Assembly (NCBI GenBank): GCA_014925825.1 | Contig: JACGCK010000116.1 | Location: 1 to 64,000 of the forward strand | Length of the DNA stretch: 64,000 nucleotides | Origin: Pholiota molesta | Lineage: Eukaryota; Basidiomycota; Agaricomycetes; Agaricales; Strophariaceae | Direction: 5' to 3' | Shown here: positions 35,911 through 47,345 of the stretch, piece by piece | How the letters are laid out: the number at the start of each line of letters is the position of its first letter | Numbering within the stretch: the first letter of the stretch is position 1 | Made by a program: the position numbers and the translations under genes | Notes under the pieces: model-generated | Told to the model about the DNA's origin: nothing | Databases searched by the model: none | Seen by the model: the letters and a program-made list of their open reading frames with translations, nothing else

Positions 35911-37214
35911 TTAGACAGCGGCGGTGGGGGCAGCAGCACCAGCACCGTGAGCGACAGAAGCAGAAACGGGCTCGGATCCAGCGAGGGGAGCAGCCTTCTC
36001 AGCCTTGAGCGTGTGCTGCTTCTCCGCGTTGAGCTCGTGGAGGCGCGCGACGCCCTCGCCCTGGTGCCTGTGCAGGCGGTGGCGGTGGAGGCGGTGCTGG
36101 CGCGCGCCGTTCTTGCCGCCGTGGCGGTGGTGGTGGTGGTGCCTGTGCTTCTTGTGCGCGTGCGCGCCGCCGGCGACGGCCTCCTTCTTGGGGAGCGCGC
36201 TTTCGGTGCCGTTGGGCGCGGCGAGGGACTCCTCGACCTTGCCCTTGGCGCCGGCTGCGGCGTGGGTGGCGGGCTCGGCCTCGAACTTGCCCTTGACGGG
36301 GGTGGTGGGCTCGGCGGCGAGCTCGCGCTCAGCGACGTCCGCGGAGTCGGCGGCGTCGGTGGCCTTGGCGGCGGCAGCGGTGGAGGTGGGGCTGGCGGCG
36401 GAGGTGGTCTTGGTCTTGTCAGCAGACTTGGCCTTGGCGTCTTTGTGGGACTTGCAGTGCTTGTGGTCGGGGTGTTCCTTGCACTCCTTGCTCTTGGGCT
36501 GCAAACGGATTAATAAATCAGATATTGTTCTGAAGAAAGCCAACGGAGAAAGACAGTACTCACGTGCCACAAGTTGTGCCACCACTTTCCGAGGTCGAAT
36601 CCACGAGCAGCGATCACGGGCGCGGTCGTAGCATCAGTGGGCATGGTGGTGGCACCGGGGGCGGTGACGGGAGCGGAGGGGTCAACAGGGGCGCCGGGTC
36701 CGGCGGGTCCGGAAGGGCCAGCGGACTTGTCGGCAGACGCATCAGCAGCCGCCTTTGCGTGCTTGTGGTGGTGCTTCTTGTGGTGCTTGCGGTGCTTGCG
36801 GTGGTGCTTCCTGTGCTTGCGGTGCTTCCTGTGTTTGCCGTGGTGCTGAACATTTATTTGTTAGAATTTATTCTGATGTGAGTGCAAGGCAAAGTAACAT
36901 ACCTTGGGCTTAGCTTCGGTGGAAGCGGGGGTTGCACCGGGAGTAGCAGCCAATTCAGTGGGAGCACCACCGGTAGGATCGGTAGGGACGCCGGACACTG
37001 CGGTGGCAGCGGTAGGGTCCACAGCGGCGGGTGGGGCAGCGTCAGCGCGGACAACGAAGTCCTCGAAGCTGTCGTCGTACATGCGGGCTTCGAGGTCGAA
37101 GTCCGCGTAGTCACGCTCAGCAAGGTCGTACTCGGTGCCGGGCATGGGGAGAGCCCGGACAACGGAGCCGGCAGCAATGCAGGCAACGAGAGCGAGAGTG
37201 GTCTTGGAAGGCAT
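35911..37214 (-). CDS. Secreted His/Lys-rich low-complexity protein, unknown family
   Basis: Three exons (37214-36903, 36845-36564, 36498-35911) give 393 residues. Residues 1-22 are a signal peptide (MPSKTTLALVACIAAGSVVRA). Next is an acidic segment with spaced ER/AR pairs (DLAERDYADFDLEARMYDD). Exon 2 opens with about 30 residues built almost only of His, Lys and Arg in HRK/HKH steps, then a Pro/Ala/Gly/Ser-rich stretch and a short hydrophobic block (FDLGKWWHNLWH). Exon 3 has Cys/His clusters (SKECKEHPDHKHCKSH), an Ala/Thr-rich linker, a second His cluster (HKKHRHHHHHRHGGK) and LHRHRLHRHQ. No catalytic domain is visible. Binding of metal or of acidic polymers is suggested by composition only. 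The exon structure and codon use argue for a real gene. Confidence 0.8.
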
Positions 37215-38331
37215 AGTGATTGAAAGAATGTAAGTTTATAGGTTCTGCGAAAAGGTGGTCTGTCAGTCTTGTCTCTTGCGATGAGGAAATCGACAGCACG
37301 TACTTCTTTAGTTGAAGTCGTAAGTTGCAAAGGGAACCGGCCCTTGAAAGTGACTAGAGACTAGTCGTTAGCATAGGGACAGACGATAAAAAAGACTGGC
37401 AGACGCACTGAGTATGCGTGAAGCGGGGGGAAGATGCACCGGGCACTTGGGAAAACATCATCGGGGGAATGGTGGTTTATATACCTTTCCCCCCCGCTCG
37501 CTTAGGGTGGTGTGTAATTCGTTTTTGATATCGTGGATGCCGGTTGGGATAGAAGACGGCTCATCAGGGGCCTCACTGCCTTCGCTTTAAAATAGCCGAA
37601 ACACGCCCTTTTTCGTGTGTATCATTACATCTTGATGTCCACCGCTCGGGCTCGTGCGCCCGCGCATTTTTGGCTGGATATCAAGTCCAAGCAGTAGAGA
37701 AATGCGGTGAATAGAGCGATTGCGATGAATGCCACCATCCACAATACGCCTCTTGCCAAGTGACAATCCCGGCCTGGGCGTGTGTTGCGGAGCGGTTGAC
37801 ATCCGAATCATTTCATCGGCGGTCTATCTCAGGTCTATCTTTAGGGTCACTCCATCTTCATCCATCTCTATCGGACCCCAGAAAATCGCGAGTAAATTGG
37901 AAGCTGGCAGCCAGTTGGCAGCCCACAAGCATGTCGTTAACGGCATCGAAAAGCACTCGAACCTGAGCAAAGCCACACAAAAGTTCTGACTTTACGTCTT
38001 GCAGCTGCAGCTGCAGCTCGGAAGACTGAAACCTCTTGAAACCTCGAATTTCGAATTTCCATTCAGTGCGCGATTTTGCTGCACAGCCGAGAGCCCACAG
38101 ATCCGTTGGAATTCGTCAGTAGTTGCCATGCGATGGGACGTGGAACACGGTGAAAGGCTGCAACAAGTGCGTCACCGAAACTCACGCAGATCACTCGCCT
38201 CCTTGTTTGCTCGACCAAACAACACTGCAATGAATCTCTGACTTTTCTTTGACTCCTCATCTCAACGAATACAAAGACTATCTAAGCTCAATCTCTTGGA
38301 TATCTAAGGCTTAGGCAATGAAAAGGCTGTG
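37215..38331. other. Divergent promoter spacer, His-rich gene and REV1
   Basis: 1.1 kb. On the minus side it holds a probable 5' UTR intron (GTACGT near 37303 to CGCAG near 37238) and a TATA box (listed). On the plus side short upstream frames precede REV1. A CTGCAG repeat (gcagctgcagctgcagct) lies near 38000. Confidence 0.5.
37476..37483 (-). promoter_or_regulatory. TATA box of the His-rich gene
   Basis: TATATAAA on the minus strand, about 265 bp upstream of the ATG. The distance suits a leader carrying the probable 5' UTR intron seen at about 37303-37238. Confidence 0.5.
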
Positions 38332-38332
38332 A
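38318..38332 (+). promoter_or_regulatory. Upstream ORF overlapping the REV1 start
   Basis: ATG AAA AGG CTG TGA encodes MKRL and its stop shares a base with the REV1 ATG (TGATG). If this lies in the mRNA leader, REV1 translation would depend on leaky scanning or re-initiation. Confidence 0.5.
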
Positions 38333-41300
38333 TGTCAGTGGTGGCAGCGGCGTCGCAGTCCAATTCCTCCGACTACTACGATTTTGATGATGACAACTCG
38401 CAATTCCTGGCAGCGTTAGAGACAACCACTCTTCCTGGAGATCTGCCGTTGCAACCTCAAGAAGACCATGACCACGAATTCAACTCAGACCCTGAGAAAT
38501 TGCATGATGAACATGAACCGGATGAATTCGAACTGCCACCTCCTTCTCAGTATTCGTTGAAACGACGCCGCAGTCCCACACCCGAGCCCAGAGACGATGC
38601 ACAACACGTCGATCCAGTGGATGATACCTACGGCGCGGCGAACTTCGGGCAATTTGGAGAGTACATGCGTAGAAAGCGCGCGAAGCTTCAAATCCAGAAT
38701 GCGCAAATTGGCAGCACAGACGAGAATTCGAAGATATTCAAGGATCTTTCTATCTATGTACGCACCTTGTGAAATCGAAAATGGCGTTGACTTATCATCG
38801 TTCCAGATCAATGGCTGGACGCGCCCGTCCATCCAGGAGCTTCGGAGACTTATTGTACAACATGGTGGCATCTTTCAGCCCTATCTCGACCGGAAGACTG
38901 AAGTGTGAGTTATTGGTTCTTCGAAATGATGTTGTGGCACGCACTCAAGAGTTTGTATGCTCAGAACCCACGTTATCACCTGCTCTTTGACGGCAGCGAA
39001 GATACGCGAGTTCAAGAACCTGAAGGTGGTGCGTCCTGAATGGCTCGTCGACAGCGTCGAGAAAGGATACCTTCTACCATGGCGCAACTACGTCTACACC
39101 CACGACGAACGAATCGAAATCACCCAAGGGGCGAAAAACAATCAGCAGAACCTCCTCACTCATATTCCCTCCGCAAACCCATCGTCAAGCTCCGCATCTC
39201 CCGCACCCGCACCACCCAGGCCAGCGCCTAAAGCACTCCCCGCACCCGACCCCTTATACACCACGGACCCAGTGACCAAGGCCGACGCCGCGCGCGTGCC
39301 CGGCTACGCCGCGGACCAGTCGAACCCCAACGCGCAGCGCGTGATGGCCGACCCGGCGTGGCGCAGGGCGCACACCTCCGTCGCGGCGGACTTCATCGAG
39401 GGGTACTACAAGAACTCGCGCCTGCACCACCTCGCGACGTGGAAGGCGGAGCTCCGGAGCCTCGTGCAGGAGGCGCAGGAGCGCGCGGACGCGGCCACGG
39501 CGGCGGGGCATGTGGGGAAGGTGGCGTCGGACGCGGGCGTGAGCATGCGCGGCGCGGCGCTGGGGATGCGCTCGCCGGGGGCGAAGGGGAAGGGGAAGGG
39601 GCGGGCGGTGGATGTGGAGGAAAGGGTGATTATGCATTGTGATTTTGATTGTTTCTTTGTGTCTGCCGGGCTGGTCAGTCGGCCTGAGCTCAAGGGGAAG
39701 CCGGTTGTGGTGTGTCACTCGCAAGGAGCGCAAGGTGGTACTTCTAGCACCAGCGAGATTGCGAGTTCGAGTTATGAAGCGCGCAAGTTTGGTATCAAGA
39801 ACGGCATGAGGTATGGACTGTTCGTCTCTTATCCTAGCAATCCTCTGACTTGATCTCCTAGTTTGCAGCAGGCTCGCAAATTATGTCCCACCGTTATTAC
39901 TATACCTTACGAGTTTCAAAGGTACCTTTCTCTCAGTTGAAATTTTACCTATCAAGAACCTGACGTGTCCTCTAGATATAAGGAATTCTCCCTATCATTC
40001 TACACCGTTCTCATGGCGCATGCAGACGATCTTCAAGCTGTCTCGGTCGACGAAGCCCTCATTGACGTAACCAACACCATCAATGAAATGCGAAAACAGG
40101 ATAGATACGCCGATGGCTCATCTGACCCCGCCAAAGATTTCGCCGAGGCTATTCGAGACGAGGTCCGGAAAGCAACGACCTGCGAAGGTAGGCAATCTCT
40201 ATTCTCTTTACATGGTCGTTGCTGACTGATCACACAGTGAGCATAGGCATCTCCCATAACATCCTCCTCTCCCGCCTCGCCACGCGGCACGCCAAACCCG
40301 CCGGCTCATACCACCTCAAGCACGCCGAAGTGGCGCAGTTCCTCGCCCCGCTGGACATAGCGGACCTGCACGGTTTCGGGTGGTCGGCCAAGCAGAAGGC
40401 GCAGGAAAAGCTCGGGGTGACCACCCTCGGCGAGCTGGCGACGAAGAGCAAGGGCGTCCTGATGGCGGCGCTGGGGAGAGGCACCGGCGAGACTCTGTAC
40501 AACGCTATTCGTGGCGTGGATGATAAACAGTTGGAGTCGGATAAGCCGAGGAAGTCGGTTTCTTGCGAGATCAATGTGCGTTCTTTCAACCTGCTTGACT
40601 TTTAGCCATATGCTGATAGATCTGATTCATAGTATGGCATCCGCTTCGAGAACAACGAACAAGCTGAAGCTTTTATCTATCAGATGGCTGCTGAAGTAAA
40701 GAAGCGGTTGGATGCGATAGATATGGTTGGGCGGTCGCTGACGTTGAAGATCATGAAACGCGATCCTACTGCACCTGTTGAACCACCTAAGGTATGATAT
40801 CATACATACGAAGCCGCTGCCGTATGTTATTAATTCATCATGGATGCGATATCAGTTTCTAGGACACGGAGCTTGCGATCTATTCAACAAGCAATCGCCT
40901 ATTATAGCACCCGGCGGCAAAGCGACAAGCGACGACAAAATCATTGGCGAGCATGCATGGAGGTTACTCAAGTCGTTCAGTTTTGATCCAAAGGAGCTAC
41001 GGGGCATTGGGATACAGGTCCAAAAGCTTGAATCAGCGTCTTCTTCGACTACTGCACCGCCTGGTCAAGCTGTACTCTCCTTCCATGCTAAATCGGCCAC
41101 GACTTCGAACCAGGCAGGCTCTTCGAAGAGTGTCTTTCCTCAGCCTGAGCCTCGGGTCCAGCGTCCTCTAGAGAGCGAAAACGCGGGTGATCCGGTCAAA
41201 CCTCAACGCACGGAATTCGATCTGCCGTCGTTCTCTCAAGTCGATAGGACAGTTTTCGATGCACTTCCGCTGGATGTTCGGCAGGAACTCGAGGAGGAGT

Positions 41301-42205
41301 ATAAACGTCGTTCAGTGACGCCATTCAGTAGGGGTCCTACAGTCGAGCCAGAATATAAGCCTGTGGCCCGTTCCGTGTCGCCGGTCAAACAACCTACAAG
41401 AGGTGCAGCTCCTCCCCTATTCCCGAAGAGGGCCGGACCCAGCAACTACAAGCGCATCACTCAGCAGCTGGCGCCGCGCAGAGGCGGCAGCCACGGCGGC
41501 GGCTTGCCGCACAAAAACGGGATCCACGCCTGGGTGGCGAGGATGAAGGAGAAGCAGCCGCCCGCGGGCGTGCAGATCAGCGAGCGCAAGCTGCGCGAAC
41601 TGGACCTCGACCCGGAGGTGTTCTTCGCGCTGCCGACGCGCGTGCAGCGCGAGCAGCTGACGATGGCGCGCATCATCAAGGCGAAGGGCGCGCTCCCGGA
41701 GCCGCCCGCGGAGCGCAAGATTCTGAAGCCCGCCAAGTTCGTGCTCCCGCCGGACTTCGTGCCGTACCGCGCGCCGGCGCCGCGGGCGCGGCACCGGAAG
41801 CCGCCGTTCCTGCGCCAGCAGAGCAAGAAGGGGAAGGAGAAGGAGAAGCTGTATTTCACGGAGACGGACGATATCCAGAGGGTCGTCGAGCAGTGGGTGG
41901 CGACGTACAGGAACTGGGCGCCGCGGGACAAGGACGTGGAGTTTCTGAACAAGTTCATACTGCAGTCCGTGGACCGCGAGACGGCGTCGGATGTGGGCGT
42001 GGAGCGCGCGGTCGCGGTGATGAAGTGGTGGCTGGTGCTCCTGCGGCGGTGGTTTGGCGCGACGGAATATCTGGACGAGGATGATCTGCAGAGCAGCCAG
42101 CGGAATTTGGTGGGCGAGGGGTGGTGGGCTGCGTTTCGGAAGGTGAAGGATGGTATGGACGAGATCACGAAGAAGAGATTTGGAGGCAGACTCTCGTTGC
42201 GGTGA
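38332..42205 (+). CDS. REV1: REV1 translesion DNA polymerase (deoxycytidyl transferase)
   Basis: Y-family polymerase and scaffold for damage bypass in the nucleus. About eight exons, about 1,150 residues. The acidic N-terminus is followed by a BRCT domain split by introns (GWTRPSIQELRRLIVQHGG, THVITCS, LKVVRPEWLVDS). The catalytic IMS domain starts MHCDFDCFFVS and continues KPVVVCHSQG, YEARKFGIKNGMSLQQARKLCP, AVSVDEALIDV, SIGISHNILLSRLAT, KPAGSYHL and LHGFGW. Two ubiquitin-binding motifs follow: DRTVFDALPLDVRQEL (near 41250) and DPEVFFALPTRVQREQL (near 41620). The C-terminal REV1-interaction domain runs from about DIQRVVEQWVATY to RFGGRLSLR. The 39.2-39.6 kb part is an Ala/Arg-rich, very GC-rich insertion before the polymerase domain. 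Convergent with the methyltransferase, 153 bp apart. Confidence 0.94.
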
Positions 42206-42358
42206 TTTATTCTGCGACGTATTCTTTTCGATCGCCACCCTCCAATCTCTTGGCTATACTCTTATCTTTATTCATGAATCAGGATTTTTACCATGATATC
42301 TCGATTGTATATATACATCATTACTTATAACCTTACATTGTAAACTAGGAAACATAAT

Positions 42359-43366
42359 TCATGCGGCTGCCTTACTCGCCTTCGCGAGGAACAAAACCGC
42401 CTCCGTCCCGTGCATAATCACAGTTGTAAGAGGCTTGAACACGAACCCCACAAGCCCCGCACCCTCCAACGCGGCTCCCACGCCCTCTCTGGACATCCCA
42501 TGGCTGTGCGGCACGACGTGGTGGTGCTCTTCCGCGAACAGCGGCGCGGCGCCGTGGCGCGCGGGCTTGACGACGTCTACGACCAGGAGCGCGCCGCCGG
42601 GCTTGAGGAACCCGCTCAACACGCGCGTGATCGCGTCGATGTCCGCGAAATGGTGGTATGCAAGGACACACTAGATCCATCCATAGATGGTAAGGGCATC
42701 AGGATCAGGATTAGGATCTCGTGTGTGGAATGAGATTGAGAAGGGGACGGAGACGGACGGTGATGACATCGAACGTGAGCCCGTCGAGCTCGCCGGGCTC
42801 GCCCTTGAGCTCAGCGCAGACGGCGCGCATCTCCTCGGGCGCGATGCCCTGGTCCGCGACGGCCGCGTTGAACACGTCCACCGCCGCCTGGCTGATGTCG
42901 ACCCCGACGATGGTCTTCGCGTACGGCGCGAGTTCGCGCGACGTCAAGCCTAACACGCGTTTTTAGTGGAGGTCAATATTTTACTGAACGTCATCCGCGC
43001 AGGCGCACCGATGTTGCACGCAAAGTCCATGAGGACGGTGGCGTCCTCGTCGAACGCATATTCCGCGCGGATCGCCTGCGCGGCCCTATTTATTCAGAGT
43101 GGAAGTGGAGCGCGGCGTCGGTTAGATTTAGATGTGCAGGCCAGAAACCCTGATAAGCGCTTCTAACACTGATGTCAGATATCAGATATCACGCACCTCT
43201 TGGCCATCTGGAGCGCGCGCGCGTCCGGCGGGCTGCGCGCCTGGGCGTCGAAGTGCGCCTTGTTGGCCGCGGCGACTGTAACGTCTTGGCGTGCTGCGGA
43301 GGGGGGTGGGTGCGGAGTGTGGTGCGCGGGGTGATGGTTCTCGGGGTGATGGTGGTGGTCTGTCAT
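42359..43366 (-). CDS. Class I SAM-dependent methyltransferase
   Basis: Four exons. The start at 43366 gives a His-rich leader (MTDHHHHPENHHPAHH), then VTVAAANKAHFDAQA. An exon ends in the SAM motif I region as VLMDFACNIG and joins across an intron to LTSRELAPYAKTIVGVDIS, which carries motif II (VGVDIS). FDVIT then joins across a ~95 nt intron to CVLAYHHFADIDAITRVLSGFLKPGGALLVVDVV, the methyltransferase-11/25 core, and the gene ends VLFLAKASKAAA at 42359. About 255-270 residues. Motif I has Asn-Ile where the family usually has Gly-Thr. The substrate cannot be inferred. An upstream in-frame Met near 43477 is a less likely start. Confidence 0.85.
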
Positions 43367-44240
43367 TAAGATGGGATCATTGCATGTTCGAAGGACGTGG
43401 GGACCATCATGATCAGAGTCATGCCAAATAGAATGTATGTTCAAGAGTGAAACGCTAGAAGGCTGATCATGATACATGTCCTCGCGGCAGACTAACCTGG
43501 TACTTGGCCAAAACCGACCAACTACTCATACTGACGAGAACTTCAATCTTCCAAGCAAGCGCGCACAAGCAAAACTCAAGAAAGCTCAATATAAAATCGA
43601 TAACATATATTAATGATATCCTTTATTCCATAAACTTGATAAAGTAATCTATACTCTCTAAATGACATATATACCAGCACAAATACCGCACTAAAAACAT
43701 ACCCCACAGGCGTGCTCGACACACCTCCAGGGTACACAAAAAACCAGTTCTAGCCAGTACCCATGAACATTCAAAAAAACCAACCAAAAAGCAACAATCC
43801 AGCGACGATAATAAACAAGATACTGCGTGATCTGATCCGCCTGTCGAGATGCAATAATCGAGGGAGGGGGCGCTGGAGGTGCGGAGGACCTCGCCCCCGC
43901 ACCCGTCGGCCCCCGGGGAAAGCAGCAGCGGCTGGCGCTGTGGAATGAATCATAACAATGAACAATGCCGATGCCGATAACGATAACGAGAAGAAGAGAA
44001 GAAGAGAGAGAGTGAGGGTGCATGCGATAGAAATACAGTGCTTGGGTGTGTGTGTTCCGGGGCCGGGAAGGACAATGTCGGTGCAGAGCTGCTGCTGCGG
44101 ATGGCGGTGGCGGTGGGCGGGTGTGAATGTGGTGATGGTGGGTGGGATCGTCTAAGGCTACATTCTTCGATGGACGGCGGGTCCGGCGTGGGTCGTTGCG
44201 GGTGGGCGTGGGCGTGGTGCTAGCGCGTCAGGAGTGGACT
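43367..44240. other. Spacer between PL14-like gene and methyltransferase
   Basis: 3' flank of the PL14-like gene and promoter of the methyltransferase; both genes are on the minus strand. G/T-rich (plus strand) low-complexity runs near 44040-44220. No gene seen. Confidence 0.5.
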
Positions 44241-45495
44241 CTATAGCGCCTCCGTGATGGCGACGGAGAAGTCGGAGAAGAACACATCCTGGTCCTTGGG
44301 GGTCGCGAATTGCGGCTGCGAGCCTATCAAACCAAAAAAAAAGTGTTAGTCAGTCAGCCCATGCGGCGCTGGAATCGACAGGATCGGGATGACGCACCCC
44401 CGAAGAACGTCTGCATCTGCATCCCGCGGATGCGGCCCGCCGCGCTATCGCGCAGGATCAGGCCCGTCACACTGATCACGCTCTTCCCATTCGCGAACAG
44501 CTCCAGCTCGCCGTTCGCCTGCCCCGCGTCGTTCAGCCTGACGCGCTCGCTGATCGTCGTCCACGCGCCCGTCGCGAACTTGAACGACCCGCGGCCGACG
44601 GAGGCGCCGTACGTGGGGTTGCACTCGGAGAGCGGCGCGACGTCGCACACGCGCTTGTTCGCGGTGAAGGCGGCGTCGGTGTACGGCGGGAGGTAGGTGT
44701 AGAGCTCGCCCGCGCCGGCCGTGCGCCACATCAGGCGCGCGGAGAAGCACGCGGTGGAGCGGCTGCCGCCGGAGCAGCCCACGGCCGCGTCGGCGCTGTT
44801 GCCGCCGTCTGTTCGAATGTCATGGATTGTCAGGGGGGTGCTTATCGCGTATGTATGGGAATTTACGCACAGAGACCAGGGAGCTTGCCCCCGAGGTTGA
44901 AGTCAAAGCCCTCGGGGAAAAACACGGAATACCCGAACGTGGCCTCCTTCGCGGTGGTCAGGTCGACGTCCGCCGGGCCGGGGGCGTAGAACGAGAACCC
45001 GCCCTGGGGGTCGAAGCCGAAGGTGTACGAGCCCTTCGGGTAGTGCGCCTTCATCGCCTTCTTGCCGTCCGGCGCGGCGGTGTAGGTGTGCGGCACGCTC
45101 TGCAGGACCTTGAAGGGGCGGAAGGTGGTGTCGGAGAGGGCGAGCGAGCCGGACGAGGGGGACGTCGTCCATGTCGCGCTGGAGCCGGGCACGGGGAAGA
45201 GCTTGGAGAGGAGGCCCTTGGCGGTGACGGGTGTCGATGACGCTGAGGGGGCAGAGGAAGAGCCCTTGGTGGAAGAAGAGGCGGGCTTTGCGGTGGTATC
45301 AGCCTTGGTGGAGGTAGCGGTGGGCGAGGGGGTGGCGTCGGTGGAAGAGGCGGCGATTGAGGATCCTGTCACAACCAGGGACTGGGAAGGGGACGCAGCT
45401 GCGGTCGCGGGGCATGAATTGCGACGAACAGGGCGAGCAGTGGCGAAAGCGAGGAAGAAAGCGAGGAAAAGGATAACAGCTCTTGAGGAGAACAT
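44241..45495 (-). CDS. Secreted PL14-type polysaccharide lyase
   Basis: Three exons. The start at 45495 (MFSSRAVILFLAFFLAFATA) is a signal peptide, followed by a possible processing site RPVRR; an in-frame Met at 45546 would bury this peptide and is less likely. A Ser/Thr/Ala-rich linker of about 80 residues leads to the catalytic-type domain: TFRPFKVLQSVPHTYTA, FGFDPQGGFSFYAPGP, FGYSVFFPEGFDFNLGGKLPGLYGGN (joined by an intron), CFSARLMWRTAGAGELYTYLPPY, SVGRGSFKF, ISERVRLND, MQTFFGG and, after the last intron, FATPKDQDVFFSDFSVAI, stop at 44241. This matches the PL14/alginate-lyase-like family of basidiomycetes. The substrate (a glucuronate-containing polymer) is inferred from the family. About 380 residues. 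Confidence 0.85.
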
Positions 45496-46344
45496 TGCAA
45501 AGGGAGTGACAGGAAGTAGAAAAGATCGTAAATGGCCAAATAGCACGGAGGAAACACAGAGACCTCAAGGACTGGAGGAAGAGAGCAACCAAGGAGCGAA
45601 AGATGGTTCAAATAGCTGATGCAAATCAATGTGGGAGAATAAAACCTGACATCTGTATTGTCCTTGGCGCGTATGCCATTTTGATCGCCATCATTGTCCT
45701 TCCCCTATAGGCAGCCAGCATATCTTCAATGCACATCTTGGCTTTGTATTCCACTCGAGACGTTGCCTGCCTATTGTATTGAGGCATCCAGCAGCCATGC
45801 CATGCTCTGCAGCAGAAGCATGTTGGTCCTCTGACCATCCAATGCTATCCAATGTTTCCATGCCAGCCCTAGGAGCCTATGATACGGCGGTGGAGACACT
45901 TCATATTCCATCAATAACGTGTCACGAACCGTTCAAATGAGTGTTCGCTACGTTATTAGTCTGCAAATGAAGGTCTAAAAGTCTGGTCTAAGCAGTGGAG
46001 TGGAATATTCGACGAAAAAATGGCATTCCATTAACCGTTTGCTTGTGCCGAGCTCTCTGCTCTCATACCTGGCGGAAAGGTTCATCAAGCAATAAGTACA
46101 ACTCAATGATAGGTAAATGTAGAACTTTGAATTGAGAGCGCATTGATGATTAATCTGACTCTACTCATGACAGGAAAGAGTCAGAAAGACACCTTGGCTT
46201 GACCTTGGCCAGCCACTGGAATCAATGCAGGTTGTAAGTATGTAGAAAGGTGTACATAACAGTGAAGAAGATAGCCGAGCCAATGATCACTGCGAAAAGT
46301 CTAGGTGACAATCTTTGTCACTGAGGTAGCATATTTGTAGTTGA

Positions 46345-46625
46345 GATGACATTATTTGACACCGCTCCAAAAACGCTACCTTCTAGAAGTAACAAAAATA
46401 GTAACTGTAGACCAAAAATAATGTCACCCATGGGCAGGTATCACTTTTCGTCACCGGTCACTCCGAAGCAACTCCGAAGAGCACCTAATGAGAAGCAACA
46501 GTTTCCCAAAGTAGCACCGGCAACTCCGAACGACACCTAATTACAGGTAACAATTTCTGCGTCACTCCGAAGCAGCCAGAAATAGCACTCAATGGCAGGT
46601 GACAGTTACTGACAGCTTTCGGTCG
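46345..46625. repeat. Degenerate minisatellite, cluster 1
   Basis: Three to five diverged units of about 45-50 bp built around CACTCCGAAGCA, CACCTAAT or CACTCAAT, and CAGGTAACA or CAGGTGACA. The units are recognisable by eye but heavily drifted. Confidence 0.6.
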
Positions 46626-46909
46626 TTCCGAGGGAATCTGGGATGTGTCTGCTACAATTGCTTGTCTCCGTCAAACCCAAGTAATTTATCTATGCAATAC
46701 CTAACAATTGTGATTCCATCTATATGATACGACTAAGTAAAGCAATCTATTCCATAGTAAGTACAGAAGCTGAAATAAGCAGTGTTAGCTGCAAGCCATT
46801 GTATCTAGTTGAGTAAATATGGTTCAAGGGACTTGAAGGTAAAAATACTCGAAGGGACCACACATATACGACGTGGTATATTTTGGGTCAGCTTAACAAT
46901 TTATAAAGG

Positions 46910-46985
46910 TCTATTGGTGTAGGGGTAAATGTACGAGGGTAATGTTTCAACGAGGGCTCGCGTTCGAGTCTGGGTGCAGGAACAA
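46910..46985 (+). other. tRNA-like pol III promoter relic (possible SINE head)
   Basis: TGGTGTAGGGG fits the A-box pattern TRGYNNARNNG exactly, and about 50 bp on CGTTCGAGTCT matches 9 of 11 positions of the B box. The segment cannot be folded into a cloverleaf with a paired acceptor or anticodon stem, so it is not called as a tRNA gene. Confidence 0.35.
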
Positions 46986-47204
46986 GTCTCTGATGTTCCA
47001 TGGCCTAGGCAAGTTTTTTTTTTGGCACTGGGAATGATGCGTAGGATTGATATAATGGTCGATGGGCCTTATTGTACCATTAATCATGGCCTTCAACACT
47101 GCAAGAAGGCAGAGGAACGATCCCCTCAGCATTTTATCCATTGGGAAGGAGGTGACAAAGTTTGTTCCATTTTAGGTCAATTAATCGACGCTTTCTGACA
47201 CTTC

Positions 47205-47345
47205 GGCATCAATTTCCGTTGCTTTCAGTGTTTTTTTTTGACACCTTGGGTGTCATTGTCCGCTACTTTTCGCAGCATTCTTTGCTACCTTGGGTGTTAT
47301 TGTCTGCTACTTTTCACAGCATTCTTTGCTTCCAAGTGACATTTA
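47205..47345. repeat. Minisatellite, cluster 2 (44 bp unit)
   Basis: Two near-identical adjacent units read CACCTTGGGTGTCATTGTCC / TACCTTGGGTGTTATTGTCT, each followed by GCTACTTTTC(G/A)CAGCATTCTTTGC. A palindrome GACACC-TTG-GGTGTC lies in the first. A diverged third unit may follow near 47430-47500. Confidence 0.75.

Noticed and set aside
27916..45495. Secondary-metabolite cluster (P450, methyltransferase and nearby secreted proteins)
   Set aside because: No backbone synthase and the intervening genes (REV1, phosphatase, MYND protein) are unrelated.
46910..46985. tRNA gene
   Set aside because: A and B boxes are present but acceptor and anticodon stems do not pair.
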